Source of the DNA: Humidesulfovibrio sp.
GTDB taxonomy: Bacteria; Desulfobacterota; Desulfovibrionia; Desulfovibrionales; Desulfovibrionaceae
Assembly (NCBI RefSeq): GCF_030689645.1
Contig: NZ_JAUYFU010000063.1
Span: forward strand, 1 to 55,669
DNA: 55,669 nt
Reading direction: 5' to 3'
The notes beneath the pieces are model-generated. The model saw nothing but the letters and a program-made list of their open reading frames with translations, was not told the DNA's origin and ran no database searches. How positions within the stretch are numbered: the stretch's first letter is position 1; every line of letters starts with the position of its first letter. The position numbers and the translations under genes were made by a program. Positions 36,851 to 44,968 of this stretch are shown here, piece by piece.

Positions 36851-38485
36851 TTACTCCTCCTCCATGCCGGGCAGGGGCTCCTGGCGAAGGTTCATGGTGC
36901 GCTCTTCCTCACCGTCCAGGATGATGGCGTTGCCCACCAGCTCGTGCAGACCGGTGATTTTGACGCCCGGGGCCCAGTAGTCGGCCAGGGGAATCAAGGT
37001 GGCGCGGTCGATGGCGCACACGCAGGCCATGGTGTTCACGCCGTGCTTGTCGACGACGTGCTTCAGGGCGTTGCCGCGTGGCAGGCCGCCGCGCATGCGG
37101 ATCTCCATGATCTCGTCGGTGTTGAGGCCGGAGCCGCCAGCGCAGCAGAAGGTCTGCTCGCGGATGGTGCTTTCGGGCATTTCATGGAAGTTGTCCACGA
37201 CGCTGTTCAACACGTAGCGGGGCTCGTCGAACATGCCCATGGCGCGCGCGGTGTTACAGGAGTCGTGCCAGGTGGCGATGATGTCGGAGTTGCGGCTCTT
37301 GTCGAGGTTCAGCTTGCCGTGCTTGATGAGGTCGGCGGTGAACTCGGCGATGTGGACCATCTTGGTCTGCGCGGCGTTCTTGAACACCGTGCCGGTGATG
37401 GGGTTCACCGGGGTCTGCATCTGCGGTCCCTGAAGGTTGCCGTTCATGGTGTCCATGTACTGGTTCACCACGCGCCACATGTGGCCGCACTCGCCGCCAA
37501 GGATCCACTTGGCGCCCAGGCGGTTGGCCTCGGAGTACATTTTGCCGTTGATGGCCTTCATCATGTCCGAGTGGGTGAACAGGCCGAAGTTGCCGCCCTC
37601 GGAAGCGTATGTGCTGAGCGTGTAGTCGAGGCCGATGGCGTCGAACATGATCAGGTAGCCCATGAAGGTGTAGATGCCCGGATCGGCGAACACGTCGCCG
37701 GACGGGGTGATGAACAGCACTTCGTGGCCCTTCTCGTTCAGGGGAACGTTCAGGCGTTTGCCGGTGATGGTCTCGATGTCGTCGACCATGAACTCGACGA
37801 TGTCCTTGAAGGCGTGCGGCTGGATGCCCAAGTGGTTGCCGGTGCGGGTGCAGTTGGCCACCGGCTCCAGGATCCAGTTGATGTTGACGCCCACAAGGTG
37901 CAGCAGTTCGCGCGCCATCATCGTCACTTCAGCGGTGTCGATGCCGTAGGGGCAGAAGAGCGAGCAGCGGCGGCACTCGGTGCACTGGTAGAAGTAGAGG
38001 AACCATTCCTTGAGGACGTCCTCTTCCATGACGCGGGCGCCGGTGAGCTTGCCCAGGATCTTGCCGGCCAGGGTGAACTCGCCGCGGTAGATGGAGCGCA
38101 TGAGCTCCGCGCGGAGCACCGGCATGTTCTTGGGATCGCCGGAGCCGATGAAGTAGTGACACTTGTCGGCGCAGGCGCCGCAGCGCACGCAGATGTCCAT
38201 GAACAGCTTGAGCGAACGGTATTTGTCCAGACGTTCGCGGAAGCCGTTGACGACGATTTCCTTCCAGTTGGAAGGCAACTGCCAGTCGGGGTCGGCCGGG
38301 TTCCAGGTGCGCGGGTTGCCGAACACGCCGGGAACCTCGTGCATCAGGTACTCGACCTTCTCCAGCTTGGCCGGGTAGGCCCAGCGGCCCGGAGAAAGGT
38401 CGTTGGGAAGGTCCATCCAGTCGGTGGCTGGCGGCGCATAGTTGATGCTCTTGAGCATCTCATCTGGTTTGATGATTTTTGCCAT
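36851..38485 (-). CDS. dsrK: DsrK, HdrD-like catalytic subunit
   Basis: The 544-residue cytoplasmic iron-sulfur protein has two ferredoxin clusters, CVRCGACADKCHYF and CTECRRCSLFCPYG, and C-terminal CCG-type sites including CCAGGSGL with WHDSCNTA, like heterodisulfide reductase HdrD. It is thought to reduce the DsrC trisulfide. GAGGAG lies 5 nt before the start. It is second in the operon after dsrM. Confidence 0.95.
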   Translation of the reverse strand: MAKIIKPDEMLKSINYAPPATDWMDLPNDLSPGRWAYPAKLEKVEYLMHEVPGVFGNPRTWNPADPDWQLPSNWKEIVVNGFRERLDKYRSLKLFMDICVRCGACADKCHYFIGSGDPKNMPVLRAELMRSIYRGEFTLAGKILGKLTGARVMEEDVLKEWFLYFYQCTECRRCSLFCPYGIDTAEVTMMARELLHLVGVNINWILEPVANCTRTGNHLGIQPHAFKDIVEFMVDDIETITGKRLNVPLNEKGHEVLFITPSGDVFADPGIYTFMGYLIMFDAIGLDYTLSTYASEGGNFGLFTHSDMMKAINGKMYSEANRLGAKWILGGECGHMWRVVNQYMDTMNGNLQGPQMQTPVNPITGTVFKNAAQTKMVHIAEFTADLIKHGKLNLDKSRNSDIIATWHDSCNTARAMGMFDEPRYVLNSVVDNFHEMPESTIREQTFCCAGGSGLNTDEIMEIRMRGGLPRGNALKHVVDKHGVNTMACVCAIDRATLIPLADYWAPGVKITGLHELVGNAIILDGEEERTMNLRQEPLPGMEEE

Positions 38486-38545
38486 GTCTTCTCCTCGCGG
38501 AAAAAGTTTAGTGCTCGCAGGTCCGGGGGGCTTTATGAGCCGCGG

Positions 38546-39568
38546 TTAGGCGGCGTCCTCCGGGCTCTTATCCAGGGGCAGGCCAGCCTCAAACATGGGC
38601 TCGCGGAAGTCGTCCTCGTAAGCCTCGTAGCTGTGGGGCTTGATGGCCGGATTGTTCCAGACGTTCTCGTAATGCACCATGCGGGTGTCGTTGGGCATGT
38701 TGCGCGTGGGCGAAAGGAACACGCCGCCCATGTGCATGAGCTTGGAGAAGGGGAAATACACCAGAAGCGTGCTTACCAGGAAGATGTGAACAAAGAAGCT
38801 CACATCGACGCCGGCGGGAACCTTGAAGTTGAAGGTCGCCAGACCCATGGCCACGTCCTTGATGGACATGACGTCAACCTTGACGATGTAGCGCATGTAC
38901 ACGCCGGAAAGGGCGATGGCGAGAATGAGGAACAGCGGGAAGTAGTCGTTCACCAGGGAGATGTAGCGCACCTTGGCGTCGATGAACCTGCGCGCCAGCA
39001 GCATGGTCAGGCCGGTCAGGAGCAGCAGGTCGGAAATATAGATGGCAGGCGTCAGGATCTGCAGGACGCTGTCGCTCCAATCAAGAAAGGCCAAAGGCGC
39101 AGGCACCGGCTGCAGGAACAGGCGCAGGTGGCGGACGGCGACGATGAGGAAGCCATAATGGAACAGGATGGCGAAAAGCCACAGCCACTTGGCGGAAACA
39201 TACGCCACAATCGGATTTTTGCCGTCGTCGTGCTTGAGCACGACCTTGGTGTTGCGGAACAGGGAGCGGAAGGTCAAGACCTCAAGCACCATGCGCATAA
39301 AGGTCTGCGGGCCGGTGGAGGGGTTGTCCCACTTGTTCTGGGGGATCCAGTCGAGCGACTGCTGCTGGCCGCCAGTGGTGGGAATGCGGAAGGGCACCGG
39401 GCTTTTGGCCCAGGAGATGATCTTGCACACGAACCCGACCAGAAAAATAACAAATGCCGTGCCTGGGATGCAGTACGCGAAGATGGTTTGCATCTTTGCC
39501 GCGCCCGCCCCGACTGTGGCGATCACCACCAGGGCCAGGACCATAAGGAGTGAAAAGATCGCTTTCAT
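38546..39568 (-). CDS. dsrM: DsrM, NarI-like cytochrome b
   Basis: The 340-residue membrane protein has histidine-bearing helices typical of NarI/HdrE diheme cytochrome b subunits (for example LFAILFHYGFLIVAVRHLRL). It passes electrons between menaquinone and DsrK. The start at 39568 follows GAGGTGA at the right distance. It is the first complex subunit of dsrMKJOP. Confidence 0.94.
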   Translation of the reverse strand: MKAIFSLLMVLALVVIATVGAGAAKMQTIFAYCIPGTAFVIFLVGFVCKIISWAKSPVPFRIPTTGGQQQSLDWIPQNKWDNPSTGPQTFMRMVLEVLTFRSLFRNTKVVLKHDDGKNPIVAYVSAKWLWLFAILFHYGFLIVAVRHLRLFLQPVPAPLAFLDWSDSVLQILTPAIYISDLLLLTGLTMLLARRFIDAKVRYISLVNDYFPLFLILAIALSGVYMRYIVKVDVMSIKDVAMGLATFNFKVPAGVDVSFFVHIFLVSTLLVYFPFSKLMHMGGVFLSPTRNMPNDTRMVHYENVWNNPAIKPHSYEAYEDDFREPMFEAGLPLDKSPEDAA

Positions 39569-39637
39569 CTGCCGTCACCTCGCTTGTAGTTTGGCCGCCC
39601 CGCCACACGCGCCGGGAACGCCCTGCCGTCAAGAAAC

Positions 39638-40165
39638 TCAATCGGCCTTGTGGGCCGCAACGTCCGCTTTCATGAGGTTGGCCCGGCGCACGATGTTCGT
39701 GTGCGCCCGCTTGACCTCTTCCACACGCATCCGCGCAATCTGATCGCGCGAAGCCACGTAGAGGTCAAAAGCGATAACGGCCAGATTGTCCACCCGGGTC
39801 TCAAAGCGCATCAACTCCTCCAGCTCGCCTTTGGACGAAAGCTGCGCCACGAATTCCTGGCGCAGCAACTTCTTGAGCACAAAGACGAACGAGAGCGCCT
39901 GGCTGGGCGAAAAGTCCTGCACCGCGCGGATTTTCACCAGCTTGTCCAGCGCCTTGGCCACGGCCTCGGCGTCGTTCCAGGACAGAAGAAGGGGGATGAG
40001 CTCGGAGGTGGCCGTCAGGATGCTGTGGCCCACGGGGTTGCTGAATTGGTCGCGGTTGTTCCGCCAGACCGCCTGGGTCTCGACAGGATACGTGCCCAGA
40101 ATGAGGTCAGCCCATTTCTGGGCCAGCTCTTCCGAGCGCGCCGCCATCTCCTCAATCAACCCCAT
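39638..40165 (-). CDS. RsbRD_N-domain protein preceding dsrMKJOP
   Basis: The 175-residue, mostly helical protein resembles the N-terminal domain of RsbRD regulators and has no STAS domain. Genes of this kind are commonly found directly upstream of dsrMKJOP in Desulfovibrio relatives. It may be a regulator or assembly helper of the complex; no enzyme motif is seen. GGGAGGGG lies 5 nt before the ATG. It probably leads the dsr transcript. Confidence 0.75.
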   Translation of the reverse strand: MGLIEEMAARSEELAQKWADLILGTYPVETQAVWRNNRDQFSNPVGHSILTATSELIPLLLSWNDAEAVAKALDKLVKIRAVQDFSPSQALSFVFVLKKLLRQEFVAQLSSKGELEELMRFETRVDNLAVIAFDLYVASRDQIARMRVEEVKRAHTNIVRRANLMKADVAAHKAD

Positions 40166-40250
40166 CTACCCCTCCCGAACAAACCGTAACAGAAGACGAC
40201 CGCCCGGCTCCCCCTACCTGCGGAAAGCTGGCCTGACGCCGAAAAAACCA

Positions 40251-40268
40251 TTGTGAATTAGGGAACAA
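40251..40268. promoter_or_regulatory. Rex-like operator upstream of the dsr operon
   Basis: TTGTGAATTAGGGAACAA matches the Rex consensus TTGTGA-N6-TCACAA with two mismatches in the right half. Rex senses NADH/NAD+ and is known to control sulfate-reduction genes in Desulfovibrio species. The site is 86 nt upstream of the RsbRD_N start codon, a suitable distance for repression. Confidence 0.5.
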
Positions 40269-40373
40269 TACCTCCCGCTGTCTATTCCAGACTCCCCCCG
40301 AAACGTCAAGCCGTTTTGGCCAGAAAACCAGGGCCTCTTCACAGTTCCCAGACATTCATAAGCGCACGAGGCA

Positions 40374-40414
40374 TGTGCAACAAGCCTTGCGCATATGTGC
40401 ATACACTTGCGCAA
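40374..40414 (+). promoter_or_regulatory. Tandem dyads, possible activator binding sites
   Basis: TGTGCAA (40374) with TTGCGCA (40387), and TGTGCA (40396) with TTGCGCA (40407), form two head-to-tail imperfect dyads; the last also reads as the palindrome TTGCGCAA. They lie about 65-105 bp upstream of the sigma-54 promoter, as enhancer sites should. Confidence 0.5.
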
Positions 40415-40476
40415 AACAGAAGCAACGCCCAGCCCCGTCACACGTGCAACACACCAAAATTTAACACTTAACAGCT

Positions 40477-40492
40477 TTGGCACAAAGATTGC
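40477..40492 (+). promoter_or_regulatory. Sigma-54 (-24/-12) promoter
   Basis: TTGGCACAAAGATTGC fits the sigma-54 consensus TGGCAC-N5-TTGC, with the invariant GG and GC exactly 10 nt apart. A start site near 40504 would leave a leader of about 100 nt before the DUF2318 start at 40606. Confidence 0.75.
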
Positions 40493-40605
40493 CTTTCTTC
40501 GGCTCGTGTGCAGAGAGGGTTTGCACAGTCGGGGACGGGGGTTCCGCTCTTCCACCTCCGTCCCCGCTTCATAACCCCCGGCAGCAAGCAAGGAGGCATC
40601 AAACC

Positions 40606-41124
40606 ATGGCCCACCGACCAAATCGACAGCGAGCAATCGCCATCGCCGCCCCCGTCCCCTATGCGGGACCCGGACACCTCGTCATCATCGCTGCCCTTGT
40701 CGTCCTTGCGCTGCTGATCTTTGGCAACTTCACCATGGCCAACGCGGGTCTCTTCGGCGGCCCCGCCGAGGTCAAGGCCCGGGCCGGAACAGTCAAGATC
40801 CCTGTGGCCGACGTCTCTGACGGCAAGGCCCACTTCTATCGCTTCAAAACAGGCGGCAAGGAAGTCAAGTTCTTTGTGCTCAAGAGCAAGGACGGCGTCA
40901 TCCGCACCGCCCTCGACGCCTGCGACGTGTGCTACCGCGCCAAAAAAGGCTACACTCAGGAGGGCGACGTCATGAACTGCAACAACTGCGGCATGAAGTT
41001 CCACTCCGCCCGGATCATGGAGGTCAAGGGCGGCTGCAATCCTTCACCGCTGGCCCGCACCCTCGATGCCAAGACCATCACCATACGCGAGGCAGACCTC
41101 GCGGCTGGCGCAAAGTACTTTTAA
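40606..41124 (+). CDS. DUF2318 membrane-anchored protein
   Basis: The 172-residue protein has one N-terminal transmembrane helix (about residues 23-46) and a DUF2318 domain. The domain has two cysteine pairs, DACDVCYRAKKGY and MNCNNCGMKF, followed by GGCNPSP, which could bind iron-sulfur or metal. DUF2318 proteins occur in iron-uptake loci of the P19/FetMP type together with FtsX-like ABC genes, as here. AAGGAGG precedes the start. It is the first gene of the sigma-54 operon. Confidence 0.85.
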   Translation: MAHRPNRQRAIAIAAPVPYAGPGHLVIIAALVVLALLIFGNFTMANAGLFGGPAEVKARAGTVKIPVADVSDGKAHFYRFKTGGKEVKFFVLKSKDGVIRTALDACDVCYRAKKGYTQEGDVMNCNNCGMKFHSARIMEVKGGCNPSPLARTLDAKTITIREADLAAGAKYF

Positions 41125-41282
41125 GAGATAACGCTCCGCAGGCCGGGGGGCTGCCCCCTCCGGCCCACCTCCTTTTCTAGCCAAGGCCCGCGGCGCATGT
41201 CGCGGCAGACCCCTTGGCCAAAATGGAGCCGTACGATTCGCCCCCAAGTACGCCCGCCGAGCTTCCCGGAGCATAGGAAGTG

Positions 41283-41328
41283 CAGAGGGTGAAAGCCCTT
41301 TGGCGGGGTGCAGGGGCTGCGCCCCCTA
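41283..41328. repeat. G-rich intergenic repeat, copy B
   Basis: This is the counterpart of 470-514, beginning CAGAGGG and ending GCGCCCCC. It lies in the 239-base gap between the DUF2318 gene and the permease gene. The same gap begins, near 41134, with a G-run/C-run dyad like that at 118-140. Confidence 0.55.
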
Positions 41329-41363
41329 ACAGCCTTCTCTTCGCAACAAAAGGATCCCCCCGC

Positions 41364-42662
41364 ATGAACATCCTGACCATCGCCCTGCGCAACGCCCGCA
41401 AAAAATGGGTGCGCACGCTTTTGCTGTTGCTCGTGTTCAGCCTGGGCGTGGTCTCCATTGTGGCGCTCAGCTTCGTTTCACGCGTGGTGGGCGATGGGCT
41501 TGAGAAGAAACTCGTCAGCTATGGCGCGAACATCCTCGTCTCGCCCAAGAGCGAGAAGCTTACCGTGAGTTACGGCGGCTTCGCCCTGGGCGACATGCTC
41601 TTTGACGTGTCCTACCTGGACGAGGCGGACACTGTGAAGCGCATCGAGGGCATCGAGCTGCGCAAGAACGTCAGCGTCATCGCGCCCAAGCTGGTTGTCA
41701 TGGACCACGTGCAGGGCGCAGCGGTGGCCATCGTGGGAGTGCGCTTCGAACAGGAGAAGCTGCTCAAGGGCTTCTGGATGGTCGAACAAGGCACATTCCC
41801 CGGCGAGACGCCGGAACAGGCCGCTGCGCGACAAGCCATGGCCGCACCCATGCACGACGCTCCCGCCCATGCCCCGGCTCCGAAAGACGCCGATCCCAAA
41901 GACGCCAAGCCCACTGCGGCAGTGCATGTTCCTGCCGGGGCTGACGCCCTGCTGGCCGGCAGCGCCGCAGCGGAGAAGCTAGGGCTCAAGCTGGGCTCTG
42001 TGGTGCCGCTGGACCGCCACAAGTTCGTGGTGACAGGCATCCTGGCCCCCACCGGCAGCGAGGACGACAACGTGCTTCTGGCCGACATGGACGCCTTGCA
42101 GCGCGCCTCCGGCCATCCGGGCAAGGTGAATTTCGTGGAGGTTGCGGCCCTGTGCTCCGGCTGCCCCATCGACGACATCGTGAACCAGATTTCAGCAGCG
42201 CTTCCGGGCGTAGAAATCAAGACCCTGCGCGGCATCGTGGAACAGCGCATGGTCAGCGTTCATTTCGTGAAAAAGCTCATCCTGTCCGTCAGCCTGGTGA
42301 TCCTGCTCACAGGCTGCTCCATGGTCGGCATCTCCATGCTCTCCGCCGTGAACGAGCGAAAGAAGGAAATCGGCATCCTGCGGTCCCTCGGCTTCTCGCG
42401 CCGGGCCGTGTTCTCCATCTTCTGCGCCGAGGCCGCTGCGGTGGGCCTGCTGGCCGGATTCGTCGGCTATCTGGCCGGTTACTTCGTGAGCTTCCGCATC
42501 CTGGCTGTGCTGGAAATCGAAGGTGCGGGCTCCCTGCCCTTCGAGCCTCTGCACCTCGCCGCCACGGCGCTGGTGCTGGCGATTCTAACCTCCCTGGCTT
42601 CGCTGTTCCCGGCCTGGAAGGCCGCAGGCATCGAGCCCAGCGAAGCCCTTGTCACCCTGTAG
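41364..42662 (+). CDS. FtsX/MacB-type ABC transporter permease
   Basis: The 432-residue protein has an N-terminal helix (TLLLLLVFSLGVVSIVALSF), a large periplasmic domain, and three C-terminal helices with the FtsX signature NERKKEIGILRSLGFSRR. A stretch rich in Ala, Pro, His and Lys (about 158-190, e.g. MHDAPAHAPAPKDADPKD) interrupts the periplasmic domain. MacB-type transporters do mechanotransmission, not classical channel transport. The start MNILTIALRN follows AAGGA. The ATPase gene lies 9 nt downstream. Confidence 0.88.
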   Translation: MNILTIALRNARKKWVRTLLLLLVFSLGVVSIVALSFVSRVVGDGLEKKLVSYGANILVSPKSEKLTVSYGGFALGDMLFDVSYLDEADTVKRIEGIELRKNVSVIAPKLVVMDHVQGAAVAIVGVRFEQEKLLKGFWMVEQGTFPGETPEQAAARQAMAAPMHDAPAHAPAPKDADPKDAKPTAAVHVPAGADALLAGSAAAEKLGLKLGSVVPLDRHKFVVTGILAPTGSEDDNVLLADMDALQRASGHPGKVNFVEVAALCSGCPIDDIVNQISAALPGVEIKTLRGIVEQRMVSVHFVKKLILSVSLVILLTGCSMVGISMLSAVNERKKEIGILRSLGFSRRAVFSIFCAEAAAVGLLAGFVGYLAGYFVSFRILAVLEIEGAGSLPFEPLHLAATALVLAILTSLASLFPAWKAAGIEPSEALVTL

Positions 42663-42671
42663 GAGGCCGCC

Positions 42672-43364
42672 ATGCATGAACCCCAGATTATCGACGCCCC
42701 CCTGCTTGAGGCCATTGGCATCACCAAGTCCTTCACCCAGGATGGCATGGCCTCGCAAGCCCTGAAGGGCGTCTCCCTGAGCGTGGCCCAGGGCGAATTC
42801 GTGTCCATCGTGGGGCGTTCCGGCTCCGGCAAGAGCACCTTTGTCAGCGTGCTGTCCACCTTGCTCATGCCCGATGCGGGCCAAGTGAACTACAACGGCA
42901 AGGACCTCGTCCGGGCCACAGAGGCCGAGATCAACGCCATTCGCCACGGCGACTTCGCCGTGATCTTCCAGTTCCACTATCTGCTGCCCTACCTGACAGC
43001 GCTGGAAAACACGCTCCTGCCCTTCATGCGGAGCCTCAAGCCCGTCACCCGCGCCCAGAAGACCCGCGCCATGGAGTGCCTGGCCCGCGTGGGTCTGGCG
43101 GACAAGGCGCACCGGCTGCCCGGCCAGCTCTCCGGCGGCGAGCAGCAGCGCGTAGCCATCGCCCGCGCCCTGGTGAAGGAGGCGCGCGTGCTCTTTGCCG
43201 ACGAGCCGACAGGCAGTCTTGATTCCGCCACCGGCGCCACGGTCATGGAGCTGCTAGGGCAGATCAACACCGAGGGCCTGGCCGTTGTCATGGTGACCCA
43301 CAACGAGGAATACGCCCGCCTGGCCCACCGTCTGGTCAGGATGGAAGACGGACTGGTGGTGTAG
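42672..43364 (+). CDS. LolD/MacB-type ABC transporter ATPase
   Basis: The 230-residue ATPase has Walker A GRSGSGKST, signature LSGGEQQRVAIARAL, Walker B VLFADEPTGSLD and a switch histidine in VMVTHNEEYA. It pairs with the permease encoded just upstream (9-nt gap, with AGGAGG before the start). It lies in the cytoplasm. Substrate unknown; operon context with DUF2318 suggests iron or redox-linked envelope work. Confidence 0.92.
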   Translation: MHEPQIIDAPLLEAIGITKSFTQDGMASQALKGVSLSVAQGEFVSIVGRSGSGKSTFVSVLSTLLMPDAGQVNYNGKDLVRATEAEINAIRHGDFAVIFQFHYLLPYLTALENTLLPFMRSLKPVTRAQKTRAMECLARVGLADKAHRLPGQLSGGEQQRVAIARALVKEARVLFADEPTGSLDSATGATVMELLGQINTEGLAVVMVTHNEEYARLAHRLVRMEDGLVV

Positions 43365-43443
43365 GTTGAAACTATTTGCTAGGGTGGACTTCAGGGAAGC
43401 CCGCGCCATGGCTTTCTGATCCCCCCAACCCGAAGGAGCAGCC

Positions 43444-44016
43444 ATGAAAAAGTCGCTCGGCCCAAACACGCTGGGCCAGCCCACGCCCGTCTGGGTGGTG
43501 GGCAGCTATGACGCCAACGGCAAGGCCAACATGATGACCATAGCCTGGGGCGGCATCTGCTGCTCCCGGCCCCCCTGCGTCACCATCTCCCTGCGCAAAG
43601 AGCGCCACACTTACGCTTCCATCATGGAGCGCAAGGCCTTCACTGTGAACATTCCCTCGCAACTGCACGTCCAAGAGGCGGACTACGTGGGCATGGTCTC
43701 CGGCGCACAGGCCGACAAGTTCGCAACCACCGGCTTCACGGCCATCAAAAGCGACCTGGTCGACGCGCCCTACGTGCAGGAGTTTCCTGTCGTGCTGGAA
43801 TGCCGCCTGCTGCAGACAATCGACCTGGGCGCGCACACCCAGTTCATCGGCGAAATTCTGGACGTGAAGGCCGAAGATTCCGTCCTCGGCCCGGACGGGC
43901 ACATCGACACCGCCAAGCTGAAACCCATGGTCTACGCCCCTGGCTCCGGCCAATACTACGCCGTGGGCGAGCTCCTGGGCAAGGCATACAGCCTGGGCAA
44001 AGCCATCACGGGTTAG
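43444..44016 (+). CDS. Flavoredoxin-like flavin reductase-domain protein
   Basis: The 190-residue FMN-binding split-barrel protein begins KKSLGPNTLGQPTPVWVVGS and has the family pattern ANMMTIAWGG...PPCVTISLR. Flavoredoxins of Desulfovibrio are single-electron carriers implicated in thiosulfate reduction. Here the gene follows the ABC ATPase by 79 nt with GAAGGAGC at the start, so it probably shares the sigma-54 transcript. An alternative is a flavin reductase partner for iron reduction. Confidence 0.85.
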   Translation: MKKSLGPNTLGQPTPVWVVGSYDANGKANMMTIAWGGICCSRPPCVTISLRKERHTYASIMERKAFTVNIPSQLHVQEADYVGMVSGAQADKFATTGFTAIKSDLVDAPYVQEFPVVLECRLLQTIDLGAHTQFIGEILDVKAEDSVLGPDGHIDTAKLKPMVYAPGSGQYYAVGELLGKAYSLGKAITG

Positions 44017-44116
44017 GCAGCCTGAAGCAGGGAGAGCCCACCTGTTCCCAGCGCGGCCCGGCCAGACTGGCTGATGCCTCAGCTGATCCCAGAAACAACA
44101 CGACTCGCCTGAATGA

Positions 44117-44154
44117 AAAACGCCGATGCAGGGAATTCCTTGCACCGGCGTTTT
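44117..44154. terminator. Bidirectional terminator
   Basis: AAAACGCCG (44117-44125) pairs with CGGCGTTTT (44146-44154), with further inner pairing of ATGCA. A-run and T-run flanks serve both strands. It lies between the convergent flavoredoxin and yedF genes. Confidence 0.85.
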
Positions 44155-44183
44155 CGTTTCGCTCAGAATAACAGCTTGGCGGG

Positions 44184-44780
44184 CTAAATTTGGATGACCT
44201 TGCCTGCCGCGCTCAGGCTGGTGACCACATCGAGCATATTGGTGGTGTCGCCCACCCTCCTCTTTTCCGTGAGGCCGAAGAATCCCAGACAGGTGCCGCA
44301 AACCAGGATGTCCACGCTCGAGGCGGCCAGGGCTTCCAGCTTCTCCAGGCAGGGGTGCCCCTCTGTGGACAGCTTGACCCCGCCGTTGACCAGCACCACG
44401 CGCCACAGGCTTTGCCCCAGCTCCGGCAGCGTCGCCAGAAAGTTCAGCATAAGCTTGCCGCCCAGTTCCTCGCTGCCTGCGCCGATGGACTCTGCGGTGA
44501 TGAACACCACGGTCTTGCCCTGAGGCGCTTGCGTCGGGGTAGGCGCTGCTGCTGGCATGGCCGCATCACGGCTGGCGCAGATGGTCCATTCGCCCATGTT
44601 CTGGGTCCTTGAGACCGCAAAACCTTTGCCAGCAAGCAGACGCGCCACGTTCTCCAGCGCGCCAGGGTCATCCACAATGACCTTCACGGCCAGAGGCGCT
44701 TCCTTCTCAATGCACTCCAGGCAACGCAGCACTGGGCCAGGGCAGGCCAGCCCGCGACAGTCCAGGGTGGTGGTGCTCAT
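44184..44780 (-). CDS. yedF: YedF selenium-metabolism protein
   Basis: The 198-residue protein joins an N-terminal TusA domain (LDCRGLACPGPV) to a C-terminal DsrE-like domain with LVCGTCLGFFGL, the arrangement of selenium-metabolism YedF, usually found near selD or yedE in selenium-using bacteria. The CxxC of its DsrE part aligns with UGKC in the DsrE-like gene at 46852-47172. Single gene, divided from the flavoredoxin gene by a terminator. Confidence 0.92.
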   Translation of the reverse strand: MSTTTLDCRGLACPGPVLRCLECIEKEAPLAVKVIVDDPGALENVARLLAGKGFAVSRTQNMGEWTICASRDAAMPAAAPTPTQAPQGKTVVFITAESIGAGSEELGGKLMLNFLATLPELGQSLWRVVLVNGGVKLSTEGHPCLEKLEALAASSVDILVCGTCLGFFGLTEKRRVGDTTNMLDVVTSLSAAGKVIQI

Positions 44781-44907
44781 ATATTCGACTCCAGCATTTC
44801 TGCAATCAGGTTGTTGGATACAATTCCCCTCGCGCTGCGAGGCGTTTCAAGGACTAGCGGGCACAGGCCTGGCTGTCAACGCCGGAGCCCTGCATGGCGC
44901 AGGACGC

Positions 44908-44941
44908 AAAAAAGCCGGGATGGAGCAAACCCCATCCCGGC
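44908..44941 (-). terminator. Terminator of the Etf operon
   Basis: On the minus strand GCCGGGATGG pairs with CCATCCCGGC (10 bp) around an 8-nt loop, followed by TTTTTT. It begins 28 nt after the etfA stop. Confidence 0.9.
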
Positions 44942-44968
44942 GGATGAACGGAATCTCTGGCGTCGGCG

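Larger units (their letters stand above)
40166..40605. other. Divergent regulatory region, gene-free
   Basis: This 440-base gap separates the dsr operon (minus) from the DUF2318 operon (plus). It holds a Rex-like site (40251-40268), tandem TGyGCA dyads (40374-40414) and a sigma-54 promoter (40477-40492). No reading frame here looks coding. Confidence 0.7.

Noticed and set aside
36818-39553. 911-codon plus-strand frame opposite dsrM and dsrK
   Set aside because: dsrK and dsrM are certain. The opposite product is Val/His/Gln/Gly-rich with no domains.
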